64,000 nt of DNA from Cryptomeria japonica (Eukaryota; Streptophyta; Pinopsida; Cupressales; Cupressaceae), in NCBI RefSeq assembly GCF_030272615.1, contig NC_081413.1, forward strand, positions 23,066,501-23,130,500, written 5' to 3'. The first letter of the stretch is position 1, and each line of letters begins with the position of its first letter. A model generated the notes under the pieces. The model was not told the DNA's origin. It made no database searches and was given only the letters and a program-made list of their open reading frames with translations. Below are positions 1-11,165 of this stretch, one piece after another. The position numbers and the translations under genes are program-made.

Positions 1-43
1 ATAATATTTATTTAATTAGACTGGACAATTTTAGGTGTCTACA
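1..43 (-). repeat. LTR tip, G2/G3 family (cut by window edge)
   Basis: The bases ending in GGTGTCTACA match, in the same orientation, the right end of the LTR at 54926-55743, which is the reverse complement of the TGTAGACACC start of the LTR at 38264. The base after it (44) does not begin the polypurine tract seen inside G3 (TTTTGCCCCTCTTTGAG). This is therefore the outer edge of a 5' LTR, or of a solo LTR, on the minus strand. The rest lies left of the window. Confidence 0.85.
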
Positions 44-631
44 ACTATGATTTTCATTTAATTCAATTAAAGATTTGTCCCTTGCTCCTTCAATGGAAAT
101 TTCTATTGTCTTAGTCCTTCAAAAACACTATGATTTGCATTTAATTCAATTAAAGATGTATTTTTATTAGCAAAAAACTCAAATTTATCTCTTCATATGA
201 CCGTTGTATACTATCCTTGTTTCTACTTCCCTTGCATGCTCTTTTTTCCATGTTTTTCAGCATATAGGCATGGTGTATGACCTTTCATTCATTTGCAAAA
301 GGTTTTGTATCTACTATCTAGTCTTTAGACAATGAAACAACAGGTAAATAGAGTTTTGAAATAAGTAGACACTAGTTATTAATCAAATTCATCATGCAGT
401 ATCTATATTTAATAGAAAAAGTTTGTAATCTATGCCAAGAAAAAATAAATTCCTTTTTGTTTTCTCATTATAATCAAATAATTCAAGTGACAAAATGTTT
501 GATTCCACGGACAATAATCAATACAATTTTCTGAAGACTTTGCTTTCAACATCATCATGCTTCATTGCCTGCCCATAAAGTGTGTGTAGTAGAACATGGC
601 CAATTCAGTCCACAACACAATAACAACGATA
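44..631. other. AT-rich flank with a short direct repeat, no gene seen
   Basis: No coding region is supported. A direct repeat of about 32 bp, beginning ACTATGATTT and containing CATTTAATTCAATTAAAGAT, occurs at 44-76 and again at 127-158. The first copy abuts the LTR tip, so its first five bases (ACTAT) could be one side of that element's target duplication; the other side is outside the window. Confidence 0.5.
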
Positions 632-907
632 TGCTTGTCCACCTACATCAGTAGCCATTTCATATGATTAATATCAAATAGAAACACATGCATGCTTTAT
701 ACCTTCCAAGAAATAAGAAATGCACAACAGAAAAGATGGATAATATAGCCAAAGCAAATGTAAATGTTGTGCTTGTCCACCTGCATCAGGAGCCATTTCT
801 TATGATTAATATCAAAGAGAAACACATACATACTTTGTACCTTCCAAGATATAAGAAATGCACAATAGAAAAGATAAATAATAAAACCAAAATAAATGTA
901 ACTGCTG
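632..907. repeat. Two-copy tandem duplication, period 138 bp
   Basis: Two adjacent copies start at 632 and 770, each opening with TGCTTGTCCACCT. Both run through the shared blocks GATTAATATCAAA, CACATGCATG/CACATACATA and ACCTTCCAAGA to about 907. They differ by scattered substitutions only. Reading frames across them (688-939 plus, 697-963 minus) are by-products of the duplication and show no domain. Confidence 0.8.
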
Positions 908-1641
908 TTACTATTCTCATCCATTCTTTTTGGTTTTGAAGTACAACTATATTCTCTGCCCATGAAAATACCAATGCATTAGAAAAAATATAACTTGATG
1001 GATAAAATAGCTCAATGTGAAGCTACAGAAGCTGTAGAACATGAAACCACAATATATTTAACAGACCCTTCAAGATAAATAATCTGGAATTGAAAGACTA
1101 TGTGAAGTAAATCCCAAAGAAAAGTTGTCTCATAATATGCAATGACTGCAATTAAGTTCTAATGGTAAGAAGATTGATTGAAGTTAAATAATAAAACATG
1201 GTAAAAGAATATGATGCATAACATGGTTGAAAATGCTCTAGTTGCAATAAGTCAAAACTGTACTATCCAAAGGGCCTCTATATAAATGCAACAGAGGGAA
1301 CAAGTTTTCATTGTTTTGATGCACAATTTTAACATGGAAATCCAACGTCAAAATCTCCTTATTAGTAAATACCTCAAGTGAAATAAATATGGGAATCCAA
1401 TAAAAATGGTGGGTGAACCAGATTAAGGGAATTTCAAGTTTAAGAATACACTGTGAAGGACAACAAACCTTTAAATTCATGAAACACAATTTCTGAGAGT
1501 TACCTGCAGGGCTATGGCTTAGCAAATAGTTATTGACTGCATGGAAACAGGGTAAGGATGACATAATTTTAATGAAAGAGGAATTCTTTTGGTCTTAAAA
1601 TGCATAATCACTATCTAATAGTCAAACAACAGTATATGTAC
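908..1641. other. Non-coding stretch downstream of the GST pseudogene
   Basis: If the minus-strand glutathione transferase gene once continued, its C-terminal exons should lie here. I looked for the conserved helix and the catalytic-domain end and found only a weak resemblance near 1225-1290, too poor to call. A minus-strand frame at 1238-1564 has no recognisable domain. Confidence 0.35.
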
Positions 1642-3189
1642 TGTTGGGGTGCGTTTGGATCCTTCAAAATTGTTTTCAATGTAATCAAGCAAATCCAAAC
1701 TCTCTTGTGACTTTGCCATTGTGCTCAAGAGATGAATCCTGAATAATGAATGAAATTTATTATATTCATATTTTACGCCAAGACACATCCCGAAGAATAT
1801 ACATATATGAAATAGAATATAATTATATTGTTTGCTCTGAATCTAAAGTGTTTGTTGTCACACAATAGGAAGATATGTAGAGCTAAATGTCCAAAAGGGG
1901 CTAATTTCAGTGCAACCAGACATATGAAATGTGAATTACTGCTACAACCAAATAATAGGATTTTCCATACTAAGCCCAGCCAATTGAAATCCCTTCCTAA
2001 GTACATGACAAAAAAAATAGTGATTGACAATTAAAAAGCATACAACTAGCCTACCAAACCAGGAGGATAAACTTTTTCCTTGTTCCAAGCAAGCTTCTCA
2101 TGCAGATCTCTTGCAACTAGCTAAATATCATACAAACCCTGCAACTTTTTTAATTTAAAGGTTAGTCAATTGATAATCTCAATGCTATAGAAGAAATAGA
2201 TAAATAGACAAGACAAACAAAAACCAAACCACCTTGTAATTTTTGGCAGCCCAAGTATAGAGTCTGCAAAACCCAATTTCGCATTTACAATTTAAGGAAA
2301 CCCTAAATTAAATATGCATGTATTGAAATCTTATTTGGCAAACCTAGAAGATCAACAAAAAATTGATTGCCATGTTGGCTTTACCTTGTGATTCCATCAA
2401 ACAATGTAGGGGGCTCTGATTTATAATGGAGAACTTGAGGAAATACATCTCTACAATCCAATGAAACTAATGCTTAGTGTTGATCAAACATAAATTTAAG
2501 TTGAAAATGAGAAAATGATTTTGTGTGTGAGCACTGAGCAAAATAAAATAGAATGGACAGATTATACTTACAGTGTTGTGAATCTTCCTGCAAAATAAAT
2601 TCTCAACTCTTAATTCAGATCCTGCGACACATCTAAGATATGAAGATAATCCTTTAAATATGCTTATAATTTATACAACCTAGAGATCTTTAGCCTATAC
2701 TATTGAAAATTGAGAATGTGATATTACCCAGATTACAAAATCAGATTGAATTTCCTGTTGAATTATGGGAAAATTTCTTGCATCTACGATGATAGGTGGT
2801 TAGTTAGTCAACAATTTGATGGCCATGTGTTTCAAGCTACATTGGGAAACTCAATTTTGGCAGCCCTGTAGCTGCCTTGATAGCTATCTACGGATAAATC
2901 GGGCATGGCAAATTAGCACACATCTAGAAAGAATCTTGTATATTGCAATAGAAAAGATGAAATGCATTTACACTACAGAGCAATACACTCTGGTATTTAT
3001 AATCATCTAAAGTTGATCTATTCAAAGGTTTGATGTCTAAGAACAGATGATAATGGATAAAGACAACCCCAAAAATTTATCATCACAAAGAGAGTAACAG
3101 AAAAAAAACAGACCAAAAGAGGGAATTTTACCATGGGAAGGAGGCTCTTGAAAGGGGCATAAATATCTTCACCATTATAAAAATAGATT
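1642..3189 (-). pseudogene. Lambda-class glutathione S-transferase pseudogene, multi-exon
   Basis: Exon-like blocks bounded by AG and GT occur at 3132-3189, 2572-2587 (16 bp), 2385-2448 or 2450, 2233-2263, 2060-2138 and about 1642-1738. Read in order they resemble the N-terminal thioredoxin-fold half of plant GSTL: SEPPTLFDGITR, then LY...AAKNYK, then LAWNKEKVYPPG, then SLEHNGKV and ESLDLLDYIENNFEG. GSTLs are glutathione-dependent thiol transferases with a catalytic Cys in a CPFAQ-type motif. Here the exon at 2233-2263 lacks that segment (LYTWAAKNYK). The exon at 2060-2138 has an in-frame TAG, and the last exon shifts frame twice, so this is a dead copy. The C-terminal domain is not found. 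The family match is from memory; exon edges are my reading of splice motifs. Confidence 0.75.
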
Positions 3190-3686
3190 CTGCAAGTGGA
3201 GGCTTGGGTGAGAGTCCCAAAGTAATTTGCCTTCTATACTCTATAGCACCTATGGTACGAGTAGAGTCATTGTTTCTCAGCCCGCGTCATATATAAAAAT
3301 GAACGAAAAATATGGAAAAATAGATAAGGATGTGACCGAAATGTGGTCTAGTGGCATCGCATGGAGGTTTGAATTAGGATATGGGCATCTAGAAAATAGT
3401 GTCTCTAAGTTCATGCTTCTTGTGGGCAGTCCACTATTATATTGCCATCTCAAATATATGTGAAAAAGAAACAAAAAAAAAGACAAAATCTATTCTATAT
3501 TCCTGAAGGTGGTTCTTTAATATACTACCCTTATATAGCCACGCGTATAAAATAAATTCAGCTAAAATAAATATGATCTTCTATTCAAAAGACCTGATCT
3601 CAGTTTGTGGATTTATAATGTCTTAGTCTCTTACCATTCTCAAATTAATCAAAGAAAAAATAAATTTTATAGGAATTAGAGAGTAC

Positions 3687-3836
3687 CTGGTGTTGCACCG
3701 AAGGGCTTGAATCTATTCCTGTCAGCATGGGGCACAACCAATCTTTTGCAAATAATTCTCACCATAAGGCCTCTTGCACCTAGATCCAAAAAGTTCCATT
3801 TGAGCTGGTTACTAAACCTTGGGCTAAATCCAAAAC
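3687..3836 (-). pseudogene. Exon-like block, unidentified
   Basis: A 150-bp open block on the minus strand, preceded by a CAG acceptor (TTCAG) and followed by GTACTC. It encodes about 50 residues including GARGLMVRIICKRLVVPHAD and RFKPFGATP. It lies just upstream of the GST pseudogene on the same strand and could be a plastid-targeting 5' exon of it. The splice phase does not fit cleanly with the next block (3132-3189), so either an exon is missing, the frame has shifted, or it belongs to another gene. I do not recognise the protein. Confidence 0.35.
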
Positions 3837-4081
3837 CTGAATGGGAAAAAGTAATTTAGTTTTTCTCCCTCTTTGATGAAGAAAGCAGAATAGGAAAATA
3901 TATGCAAGAGGCTTTGAAAGAGCACATGGCTCTATATTTCCATATTTTCTCTGTATTTGCCATGCTAAATGAGATTGTAAGATGTCTAAGAATAGTTAAG
4001 GCATCTGGATTGTCAACGAATGCCATCTGGTGCTCAGAACCCCTTTATTCAATTGTTTTAAGCTATTTTAATATTATTAAC

Positions 4082-4158
4082 CCTGCAATACACTGACAAC
4101 GTCATAGTTTCTCATGCGTTCTCTTGGATTGATATTTGTGAATTCATCTGACACCCAT
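4082..4158 (-). pseudogene. Exon-like block, unidentified
   Basis: Minus-strand block with acceptor GTGCAG and donor GTTAAT. It encodes about 25 residues including WVSDEFTNINPRERMRNYD. It is open and well composed compared with its surroundings, and lies 246 bp upstream of the block at 3687-3836 on the same strand. It could be an exon of the same decayed gene. No family recognised. Confidence 0.3.
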
Positions 4159-6085
4159 CTGCACTGTCAATCAAAGGCCAAAAAAATTATTTGCAACAAA
4201 ATTTCCCTTAAAAAACATGGAAGTTGTACATATCATATAATAGAAACTAAATTTATTCCAAGAATTTTGGCAGTTTGATTGGTTGAGGGAAGAAGGATTA
4301 ATCACTATTTAATTTAGAAGCCTCCGCTATAGTTTCTTGCGGGCAGGAACTAATTATGTATGTGACATTTAATCAAGCTAAGAAAATGCACTTTAAGATT
4401 TTTTGATAAGAAGAGTCTATCCACTCTTTTATACAAAAGATGTGTATCAAGTGCTTCTTTATGTAACATGGCGAAAATGTGAAGTATAATTTAGGGTTAA
4501 AATTAAAGGTTAATGTAATCTAGAAATAATTTAAGAGAAATAATATTGTAATATATTATTCCCCTAATGCTAATATTGTAATATATTATTACCCTTCTAT
4601 TTCTCTTAGCAAACTGTTGGTCTACTGCTATTTTATCAAAATTTGTTTGTACCTAAGGAAACCTAACAAGGGGATATGCCTCTAATTTTGTCCACTATTC
4701 ATACCAATAGCATGGATCTTGGAAGAGAAATAACTTAATTTTTTTTTAAAAGAGAGAGATTAAAGGTGTCGCCCAAATGCCTTAGGTTAAACCCTAGTCA
4801 CTTTTTCATATCCATTTCTGAGAAATTGAAACAAAGGCTGCAATTTAGGAGGAATTGTGGAAGGAGCATGAATAGAGATGACCTATATTTCACTATATAA
4901 TTATGTTGGTATATGTTTATCATTGATTTCAAATGGTGAGCTTGTTTGTCAAAGGTAGATGTTGGCAAGGAAGACATTGTAGCAAGGTTGAGATATGAAA
5001 TTGTTGTTTTTTAGTACCATCTTTATCAGGATTGACAAGATGAAGTTATAATGTTGAGAAGGTATTTAGGGTTTAGTGAATAAGGATTTATAATGTATTT
5101 TAAAATTATATCTTAGTGGCAACATGAACTAGTCAATGACAACAAGAAATAGTCAATGGGGACAAGAACTAGTCAATAGCGATGAGAACTCTAAGAAAAA
5201 TAATAAGCATGATAACATCAAATAAAAATCAAATTAACAATTGAAATGACTTCTAAGGTCATATTTAAGGTCAATTTTTCATCTTTCAAAGGTGTGAGTA
5301 TGAATATTTAATATTAGTTTTTTAAATATTAATGGCTATTTATTGTGAGAAGATTTTGATGGGTAGTTACCGGTTCTGTTTTGACTATAACATATTTTGC
5401 TAAATTTTGGTGCATCAATACACTTGATGATTTAAACCAAAAATACTTTGACGGATGTTGTTGTAATGAGAATGAAATGACATTTTTTGCGTCTGCAAAT
5501 ACTTGTTGAAGATTAAAGTGGAATAGTAATGTTGCATATGCAAGGTTGTAAAGAAGTATTGTGGTATGCACACCATGTTTATTATTGTGGATGAAACAAA
5601 TCAATCAAAGAATTTTACTGTAAACAAGGTAACCTTTTGTATCCATGTTTATTGTTGTAGATAAAATAAGGTGATCAAAGAATTGTATTGAAAACAGGGT
5701 CACCCTCTGTATTAAATTTCCATTTCTTCTGAGTTTGATATAAGTGGAGTATTGTGGCTCCTATTGAGTAGATTCTCTTATTGCCTCATATATTTTCAAT
5801 GAGACTTTAATCAGTGATATTCATAGCCATTTAGACATAATAGTAATCACCTTTATAGTGAATTTTTACCCTTCTAGGGTTTTCCAATCAAATATTTGTG
5901 TCATGTGATATGCATCTGTGATTCTTGGGTTATATGGATTGATAGATACCTTGATGCTATTTTTTTTTATGAAGTGATATATGTTTTGGAGCTATTGTTT
6001 TAAGCATTTATTTGTTAAATTTGTTGAAAATATTGACCACTAATTCACCACCCTCCCCCTCTCAGTGGTCTGAATTATTCCAACA
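4159..6085 (+). other. AT-rich region ending in a probable copia LTR terminus
   Basis: No gene is supported. The right edge, ending CCAACA at 6085, is immediately followed by a tRNA-iMet-type primer site, so at least the last part should be the 3' end of a plus-strand Ty1/copia LTR; I could not find its left end. An inverted repeat of 11 bp (TAAGAGAAATA near 4531, TATTTCTCTTA near 4604) encloses two copies of TAATATTGTAATATATTATT. This is a possible small foldback sequence. Confidence 0.4.
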
Positions 6086-6101
6086 AGTGGAATTAGAGAA
6101 G
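6086..6101 (+). other. Primer binding site of a truncated copia element
   Basis: AGTGGAATTAGAGAAG directly follows an LTR-like CCAACA end. It resembles the plant initiator-Met tRNA primer site TGGTATCAGAGC with a few substitutions. A copia gag start lies 60 bp downstream, as expected. Confidence 0.65.
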
Positions 6102-6161
6102 TTTGGTTCCTTGTAGAGGACTAACAAACTTAGGTTGATCTTGGTAGGGATACTTGTATTT

Positions 6162-6425
6162 ATGGCACAAGAAGATTATTTAGTTGCAAAAGCACCTCTA
6201 TTTGATGGTATTGATTATGCCTTTTGAAATGTTAGAATGCAAACCTATTTAATTTCTCTACGACTTCATGTGTGGAGTTTATTTGTGAATAGATATAGTG
6301 TTCTTACTACTATACCCATTGATGTTGCTAGAAAAAGGGAATACAAAATTGATGCCAGGGAAAAGAATGCTATACTTTGTGGGCTATCTAAAAATATCTT
6401 TGTCAAGGTTATTGTGGCATTCTAA
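6162..6425 (+). pseudogene. Ty1/copia gag, N-terminal fragment
   Basis: ATG at 6162 opens a frame whose product starts MAQEDYLVAKAPLFDG and continues VRMQTYLISLRLHVW and NAILCGLSKNIFVKV. This is the pattern of the plant copia gag N-terminus (the F-DG-NY-FW-RM region and the A-LS-L-GLS-VF-KV region). TGA at 6225-6227 replaces the expected Trp codon, and the frame ends at 6425, far short of a full gag. No zinc knuckle or pol follows, so the element is truncated or decayed after this point. Confidence 0.75.
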
Positions 6426-6617
6426 ATTGTACTCCCTTACAATTTTGACTGCATTTGGGTCCTAACCTTAGCATTTGTGCCCCTAGGACTAATGAGGACT
6501 TGATTATGTTCATGTCATGCAAATTTGACTTCATATTGACCTCATACATCATTAAACCCCTTGTCCTAGTCTCAAAATTAGGTATGACTAGGGTGTGGCA
6601 CCCTAGTCCCCCATAGG

Positions 6618-6986
6618 TGTTCGCTAGTCGGTCAACACCTCCTTGGGATTCATGTCATGGCTTCCTCCCACCTCTTGTAGATCCTTCTCTCTGTCTACTC
6701 TCACATTCACTGATAGTTCAATCTTTTGGTGTAACGATAGTGGTGATTCCAACAATTGGCATCATAGCACTAGGTTACAGGCTCGAATCCTAGGAGGTCA
6801 CCCTATGGTATCCTTAAAAGAAGTTCATGGAACCCTAGTTGATGTTGAAGGGGGATTGTTGGCTAGTCGGTCAGCACCTCCTTGGGATTCATGACATGGC
6901 TTCCTCTTGTGGATCCTTTTGTTTGGCCTCTCTCCCATCCACTAACAGCTCAAGGTTTTGGTATAACAACAGTGATGATTCCAACA
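6618..6986 (+). mobile_element. TRIM-like miniature LTR element
   Basis: Two direct repeats, 6618-6754 and 6857-6986 (137 and 130 bp), both start TGTT and end GATTCCAACA. They share CTAGTCGGTCA and CACCTCCTTGGGATTCATG. The 102-bp interior starts ATTGGCATCATAGC, close to the iMet primer site TTGGTATCAGAGC. It ends GTTGAAGGGGGAT, a polypurine tract directly before the second repeat. There is no coding capacity. This is the architecture of terminal-repeat retrotransposons in miniature. Flanks ATAGG (left) and ATTAG (right) do not match exactly, so a target duplication is unproven. Confidence 0.75.
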
Positions 6987-7800
6987 ATTAGGACCGAACT
7001 TTGGGCCCCTTGGCCATTTCAAAAATTGTGCAAGAAATCTAGCCCCATGTTAGCTCAAGTCAGAAAATTAATATATTTTTTACTAGCAAGTATAAAAGGA
7101 GGATTTATCCTCCCATTTGATGAACACATACATATCAAGAAATCATATTGGTCAATCAATTCAAGTGATCAAGTATTCAAATTCAAGTGAGAAAGCAATC
7201 AGTCTTCTTTCAAGCATTGGAGCAGCGATAAGGTCAAGATTCAATTATTGGAGTTAACATTCATGTTTGATGTTGTTGAAGACTTCATAAAACCCTAATT
7301 CAATGTGGAGATAAATAAACTTCACAAGGAGGTATATCATTTGTGTTTCAGCCATTATTTATAATCTCCCTCAAAATAAGAACCTTTCCATTACTACAAT
7401 TAAATTATCTTTCATTTATATTTCATGGTTAATTCCACAACCTAAGTTTGAATTAGGCAAGCTCCTATTCCCAACCTATTTCCCCTTCTTTTTGTTTATA
7501 GGAAATAGGGATGGGGCTGCGATCTTCAGAATAAGCATTATTTTTAATCACGATTCAATCCCCCATTGGAGTGTGGAAATTTTGGAGGACCAAGGTGACC
7601 ACCACCACGGTCCTGACATTTTAGGAGCTATTTTAGGGAATAGGTCTAAATCTACTTACATTGTTAAGATCTAGGTTTGTGGCTCAATCCCGCAACTGTA
7701 TCTTATTGTTTATACATCTCTACTTCAATTTCTAGCACTTTTACCCTAGTTTCAATAATTTAACTTACAGAAAAGGATGTATTAATTCACATCAACAAAG
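6987..7800 (+). other. Decayed LTR-like sequence with a TATA box
   Basis: No domain-bearing frame. TATAAAAGGA at 7091-7100 is followed by a pyrimidine- and A-rich stretch typical of the promoter and R region of a plant LTR. I could not find a second copy in the window, so the element it came from is unidentified. Confidence 0.3.
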
Positions 7801-8214
7801 CCCCCCCCCCCCAATCCAATGAAAATTCTTAGTCCTAATTCTTATTGGTTTATGACTAGATCTATTGAATTGGAAGCCTCTTTTGAATGTAATGGTCTTG
7901 AGTCACAAATTAGTTGTTTCTTCCTTCTATGGTGGAAAACCTAGTTAATTTTTCAACATTACATTTTGGTAAGCCCGACTCCTTACACTTGCAATTCTCA
8001 TTTTGGTTTTTAGATATGAGTGTTTATGCAATTTCAAATTCAAATTTATATTTGCAAGTTTAAATTTTCATGAAATTTAAAAAATTTAGAGGTTAAATTT
8101 ACAAAAATCCTTATTTTTAATTCTAAAATTAAGCTTGTGGGTTGTCTAATTTGGAGTCATCATTTCAAATATGATTATTCATTTAATTTAAAATTCAAAT
8201 CTAGGATGAAGATT
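7801..8214. other. C-homopolymer and AT-rich spacer
   Basis: Begins with a run of 12 C at 7801-7812, which is a possible sequencing or assembly weak point. The rest is AT-rich without frames or repeats that I can name. Confidence 0.4.
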
Positions 8215-9250
8215 CCATTGGCAATAAGGTAGAAAACAGATTAATCATGATAGTACTGTTGGCAATAAAGACTATGATTGATCATGACGAAACTGTTGGC
8301 AATAAGGTAGAAAACTAAGAGGGGGGGTGAAATGGTTTTCTCAAAATCTTTTCTTAACTCAAACACAATTTCAGATATGATAATTAACACTGAAAGCATA
8401 AATCAACACCACATCAATAACACATATAACACAAATATTTTCGATGTAGAAAACCTGGTCAAATGAAAAACCACGGTGTGAACCTACCCACAATATGATG
8501 ATACCCTGTGAGAAGTATATGGAATATTACAATGGGGAATGCACATGCACTCAGGCACACTGCCTAGAGCTCACTACTCAAAAACAAAAAAGGGCTACAA
8601 CCCAAAGAAGACTCATTGTCTTAAAAATACATTCAGATTACATCCAGAAGATCATGAACTGATAGAATAACATCTCCTCATGTCGGGTTACAGTTCGGGT
8701 TAAGCACATATATCTTCTTATTTTCACACTTCTACTCAGCCTCTCAAAGTTCAATACATTATTTGCACATACACTCATCCATGAAACACTCAATTATAGA
8801 TATATTACATTTATTTATACATGACATTACCCATGAACCAATATCATCAAGGTCGTCTCAATACATATCGCCTAATTATAAAATTATAACCATACACGCT
8901 ATAGTATCACATGCAGACCAAAACAATGTTGGCTAAGACATAGCATGGACCTAAATCACCATCTCTAATATGAAACACCTCCAAGAATTATGCCTTGAAC
9001 ATCTGCAACATGCTACAATTGCCATGTCGACCAAGAAAATGAAGAACACCACCGAACTATAGAAAATCAAATCACCATGCGAACCACTGAAACTTGAGCT
9101 GAATCAACTAGAGATACTTATCTCACAACCCTTTAATATGCAACCACTGGCCAACCCAACTCACTTAATCTGACAGCAACCCTGGAACACATAGAGGAGT
9201 ATGTTCACATCAATTACAACACATCACTCAGTCAATCCAAACACATATTT
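8215..9250 (-). repeat. LTR-like block of another copia family, with a small tandem repeat at its left end
   Basis: TTGGCAATAA is repeated three times at about 8218, 8259 and 8301, with related spacers. The body (8290-9250) has the layout of the C1/C2 LTRs read in the same direction. A run AGAGGGGGGGTGAA comes near the start, then ACACAAATATTTTCG, then AAAAACCACGGTG, then a tract of CACAC- and CAACA-rich sequence. No internal region is attached, so it may be a solo or truncated LTR. The right end is approximate. Confidence 0.45.
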
Positions 9251-9279
9251 GTACATTATCCTAAGTATGACCATCATGA

Positions 9280-9640
9280 GTGAAATTTAAACATTTATGG
9301 ATGGTAGAAGGGAGATATTTCATGTAATTTATCCAAGGATGCCCAACTTCACATGAATTTGATCAGAGGTAGGGATAATAAAAGAGGTAACATCCACGAA
9401 CCTAGAGACTACCTCAATGGGAATAGTGATGGAACCTATAGTGGGACAAATAAAGCCAACATGAACCTTAAACATAACATCAAATTTTTCCTAAGTATCT
9501 AAATAAAAAAAAATTAGAATAGAGATTTTCTTTAGTAATAACATTCACCATACATACAAGATCAATGAGCACTCCTCATGAGAGCTTCCTTAAGTTTTTT
9601 CAGTATTTAATAATGGTCCATCAAGTGCTTCCATAGTCTC
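9280..9640 (-). pseudogene. E1 retropepsin remnant (Ty3/gypsy)
   Basis: Read on the minus strand in several frames, this carries decayed gypsy protease signals. VLIDLVCMVNVI stands where an active element has a D-S/T-G-A motif, followed by SRFVDVTSFIIPTSDQIHVK and a final LG-PW-INYMKYLPST block. The last block corresponds to the LG-PWIHEM-AVPSTYH block of G2 and G3. It has multiple stops and frameshifts. A homologous remnant lies at 22845-22993. Confidence 0.6.
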
Positions 9641-10290
9641 TCTTGAATAAAAGGTAATTCAAGGTTTAGATTTTGGCTTAGATTTCTCAATAACATTCAC
9701 AACATTTGTGGCCTTTACACACAACTTAGTAGGAACTATATTATTTGAATGTTTAGGCTCAATGTGATTGGTAGAATGAGAAGGAAAAGCAATGGTAAAT
9801 TCTTGCAATTTTTAATTCTGAGGTGCCATAACTTTATTTTTGTTATCATTCAAACCATCCATGGTTATGAGTGTGTTATAATCAATAATATCTTGAATCA
9901 TATGGTTCAATCCATAAAAATTCTCAGTATCATGGCTAGGTTGATGATGGTATTAGCAAAAGGCTTTCAGATCAAAAGCAACTTGCAAAGACTTATAGGT
10001 ATCTATGGGTTTGATGGGAGGAACCTTCATCACATTAGCATTAATTAATATAAGAATGATACTATGCAATGATTTAGAAAGAGGATTAAACTCACAATGT
10101 GTAAATATTGATGACAAAGGGGAAGATCTAAAGTTATAGCTACCACTTGTGTATTAACATGTTTAGAAGAATCGTTACTAATCTTGATGAAATTCTTGTT
10201 TTGTTTTTCAAACTTTTGAAATGATTCATGTTAAGTATCTTCACTCTTATCAACCAAAGACATTGATTAAGAGGATTAAAATTGATTCAA
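9641..10290 (-). other. E1 spacer between gag and protease
   Basis: Decayed internal sequence of E1 between its gag and protease remnants. A plus-strand frame at 9749-10048 has no domain and is probably accidental. An A18 run lies just to the right (10347-10364), within the gag remnant. Confidence 0.4.
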
Positions 10291-11165
10291 TTGAAGTTGA
10301 TAATTATGAAGAAATAGGACTAAATCTATGAAACATATAGAATCAGAAAAAAAAAAAAAAAAAACTCATCTCTAATATCCTTCTGCAAATTATTAATGAA
10401 AATTATTTGAACATCACCATCATCCATATAGGATAAGAAATTTGTGACCGCAAATGTTTATATCTACCAATGAAATCAATCAGTTTCTCTTCAACTCCTT
10501 GTTTACAATGCATCAATTTAGTTAAAGTAATTTGATAACCATTATTGTTTCAAAAAATTTGCACAAATGCATTAGAAACTTTTTGAAAATAATGAAATAA
10601 TCGAGGCATGGAACAATACCATTGAAAAACCTTAGCTTTACATGTATAAGTGAATAGTTTTTTCATAAGTTTATTGTCACAAGAAAAGTCACTACACAAT
10701 GTTTGAATATTTTTTACAAGAGTTTATGAGTAACCTTTTCCATTGCATAACCCCAAATGGGGAACCTCTATGTATTGTGGGACAAGAGCACAAACAATGT
10801 TATTTACAAGTTGGATACCCATATCTATGGTAGCGAGACTAAATTTGTATTGAGTTAAAGAAAATAATTATTTTTTGGAAGGATGAGATACTTTGAGATA
10901 GATTGTTTATTGTGGCTTTGGTGGGTGAGTTGGATTTGGACATGTTGGATTGTTATGGAAGGGTAACATTAGGATAAATAGGTAGGTCTTCATAATAGGA
11001 AGGTGAAACATTATTGTAGGTGGGTATGGAACATGGTTATGACACAAATGCAATGGTGCTGGATAGAGGTATGTAGGAGTACTAATTGATATAATTACCC
11101 ATAGTATTAAAATGTGTAGGATTGACATTTTGTGTAGTCATAGCCATGATGGAAGATGTATATTA
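10291..11165 (-). pseudogene. E1 gag remnant (Ty3/gypsy), central part
   Basis: The minus strand retains the Retrotrans_gag signature, broken by stops: VFQWYCSMPRLFHYF, then VSNAFVQIF, then LMHCKQGVEEKLIDFIGRYK and HLRSQI. The upstream (higher-coordinate) part is Pro-, Tyr- and Ser-rich, as is usual for the gag N-terminus. It is cut at 11165 by copia element C1, and the same gag N-terminus resumes at 18800. E1 therefore predates C1. Confidence 0.65.

Noticed and set aside
6755-6800. tRNA or SINE (GGCTCGAATCC resembles a pol III B box)
   Set aside because: No A box and no cloverleaf. The segment directly follows an LTR end and an iMet primer site, which explains it better.
10347-10364. Poly(A) tail of a LINE or SINE
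   Set aside because: The A18 run lies within the E1 gag remnant and has no LINE frame or target duplication next to it.
11161-11165. Exact target duplication for C1
   Set aside because: Left TATTA and right TATGT share only three of five bases; reported as uncertain.
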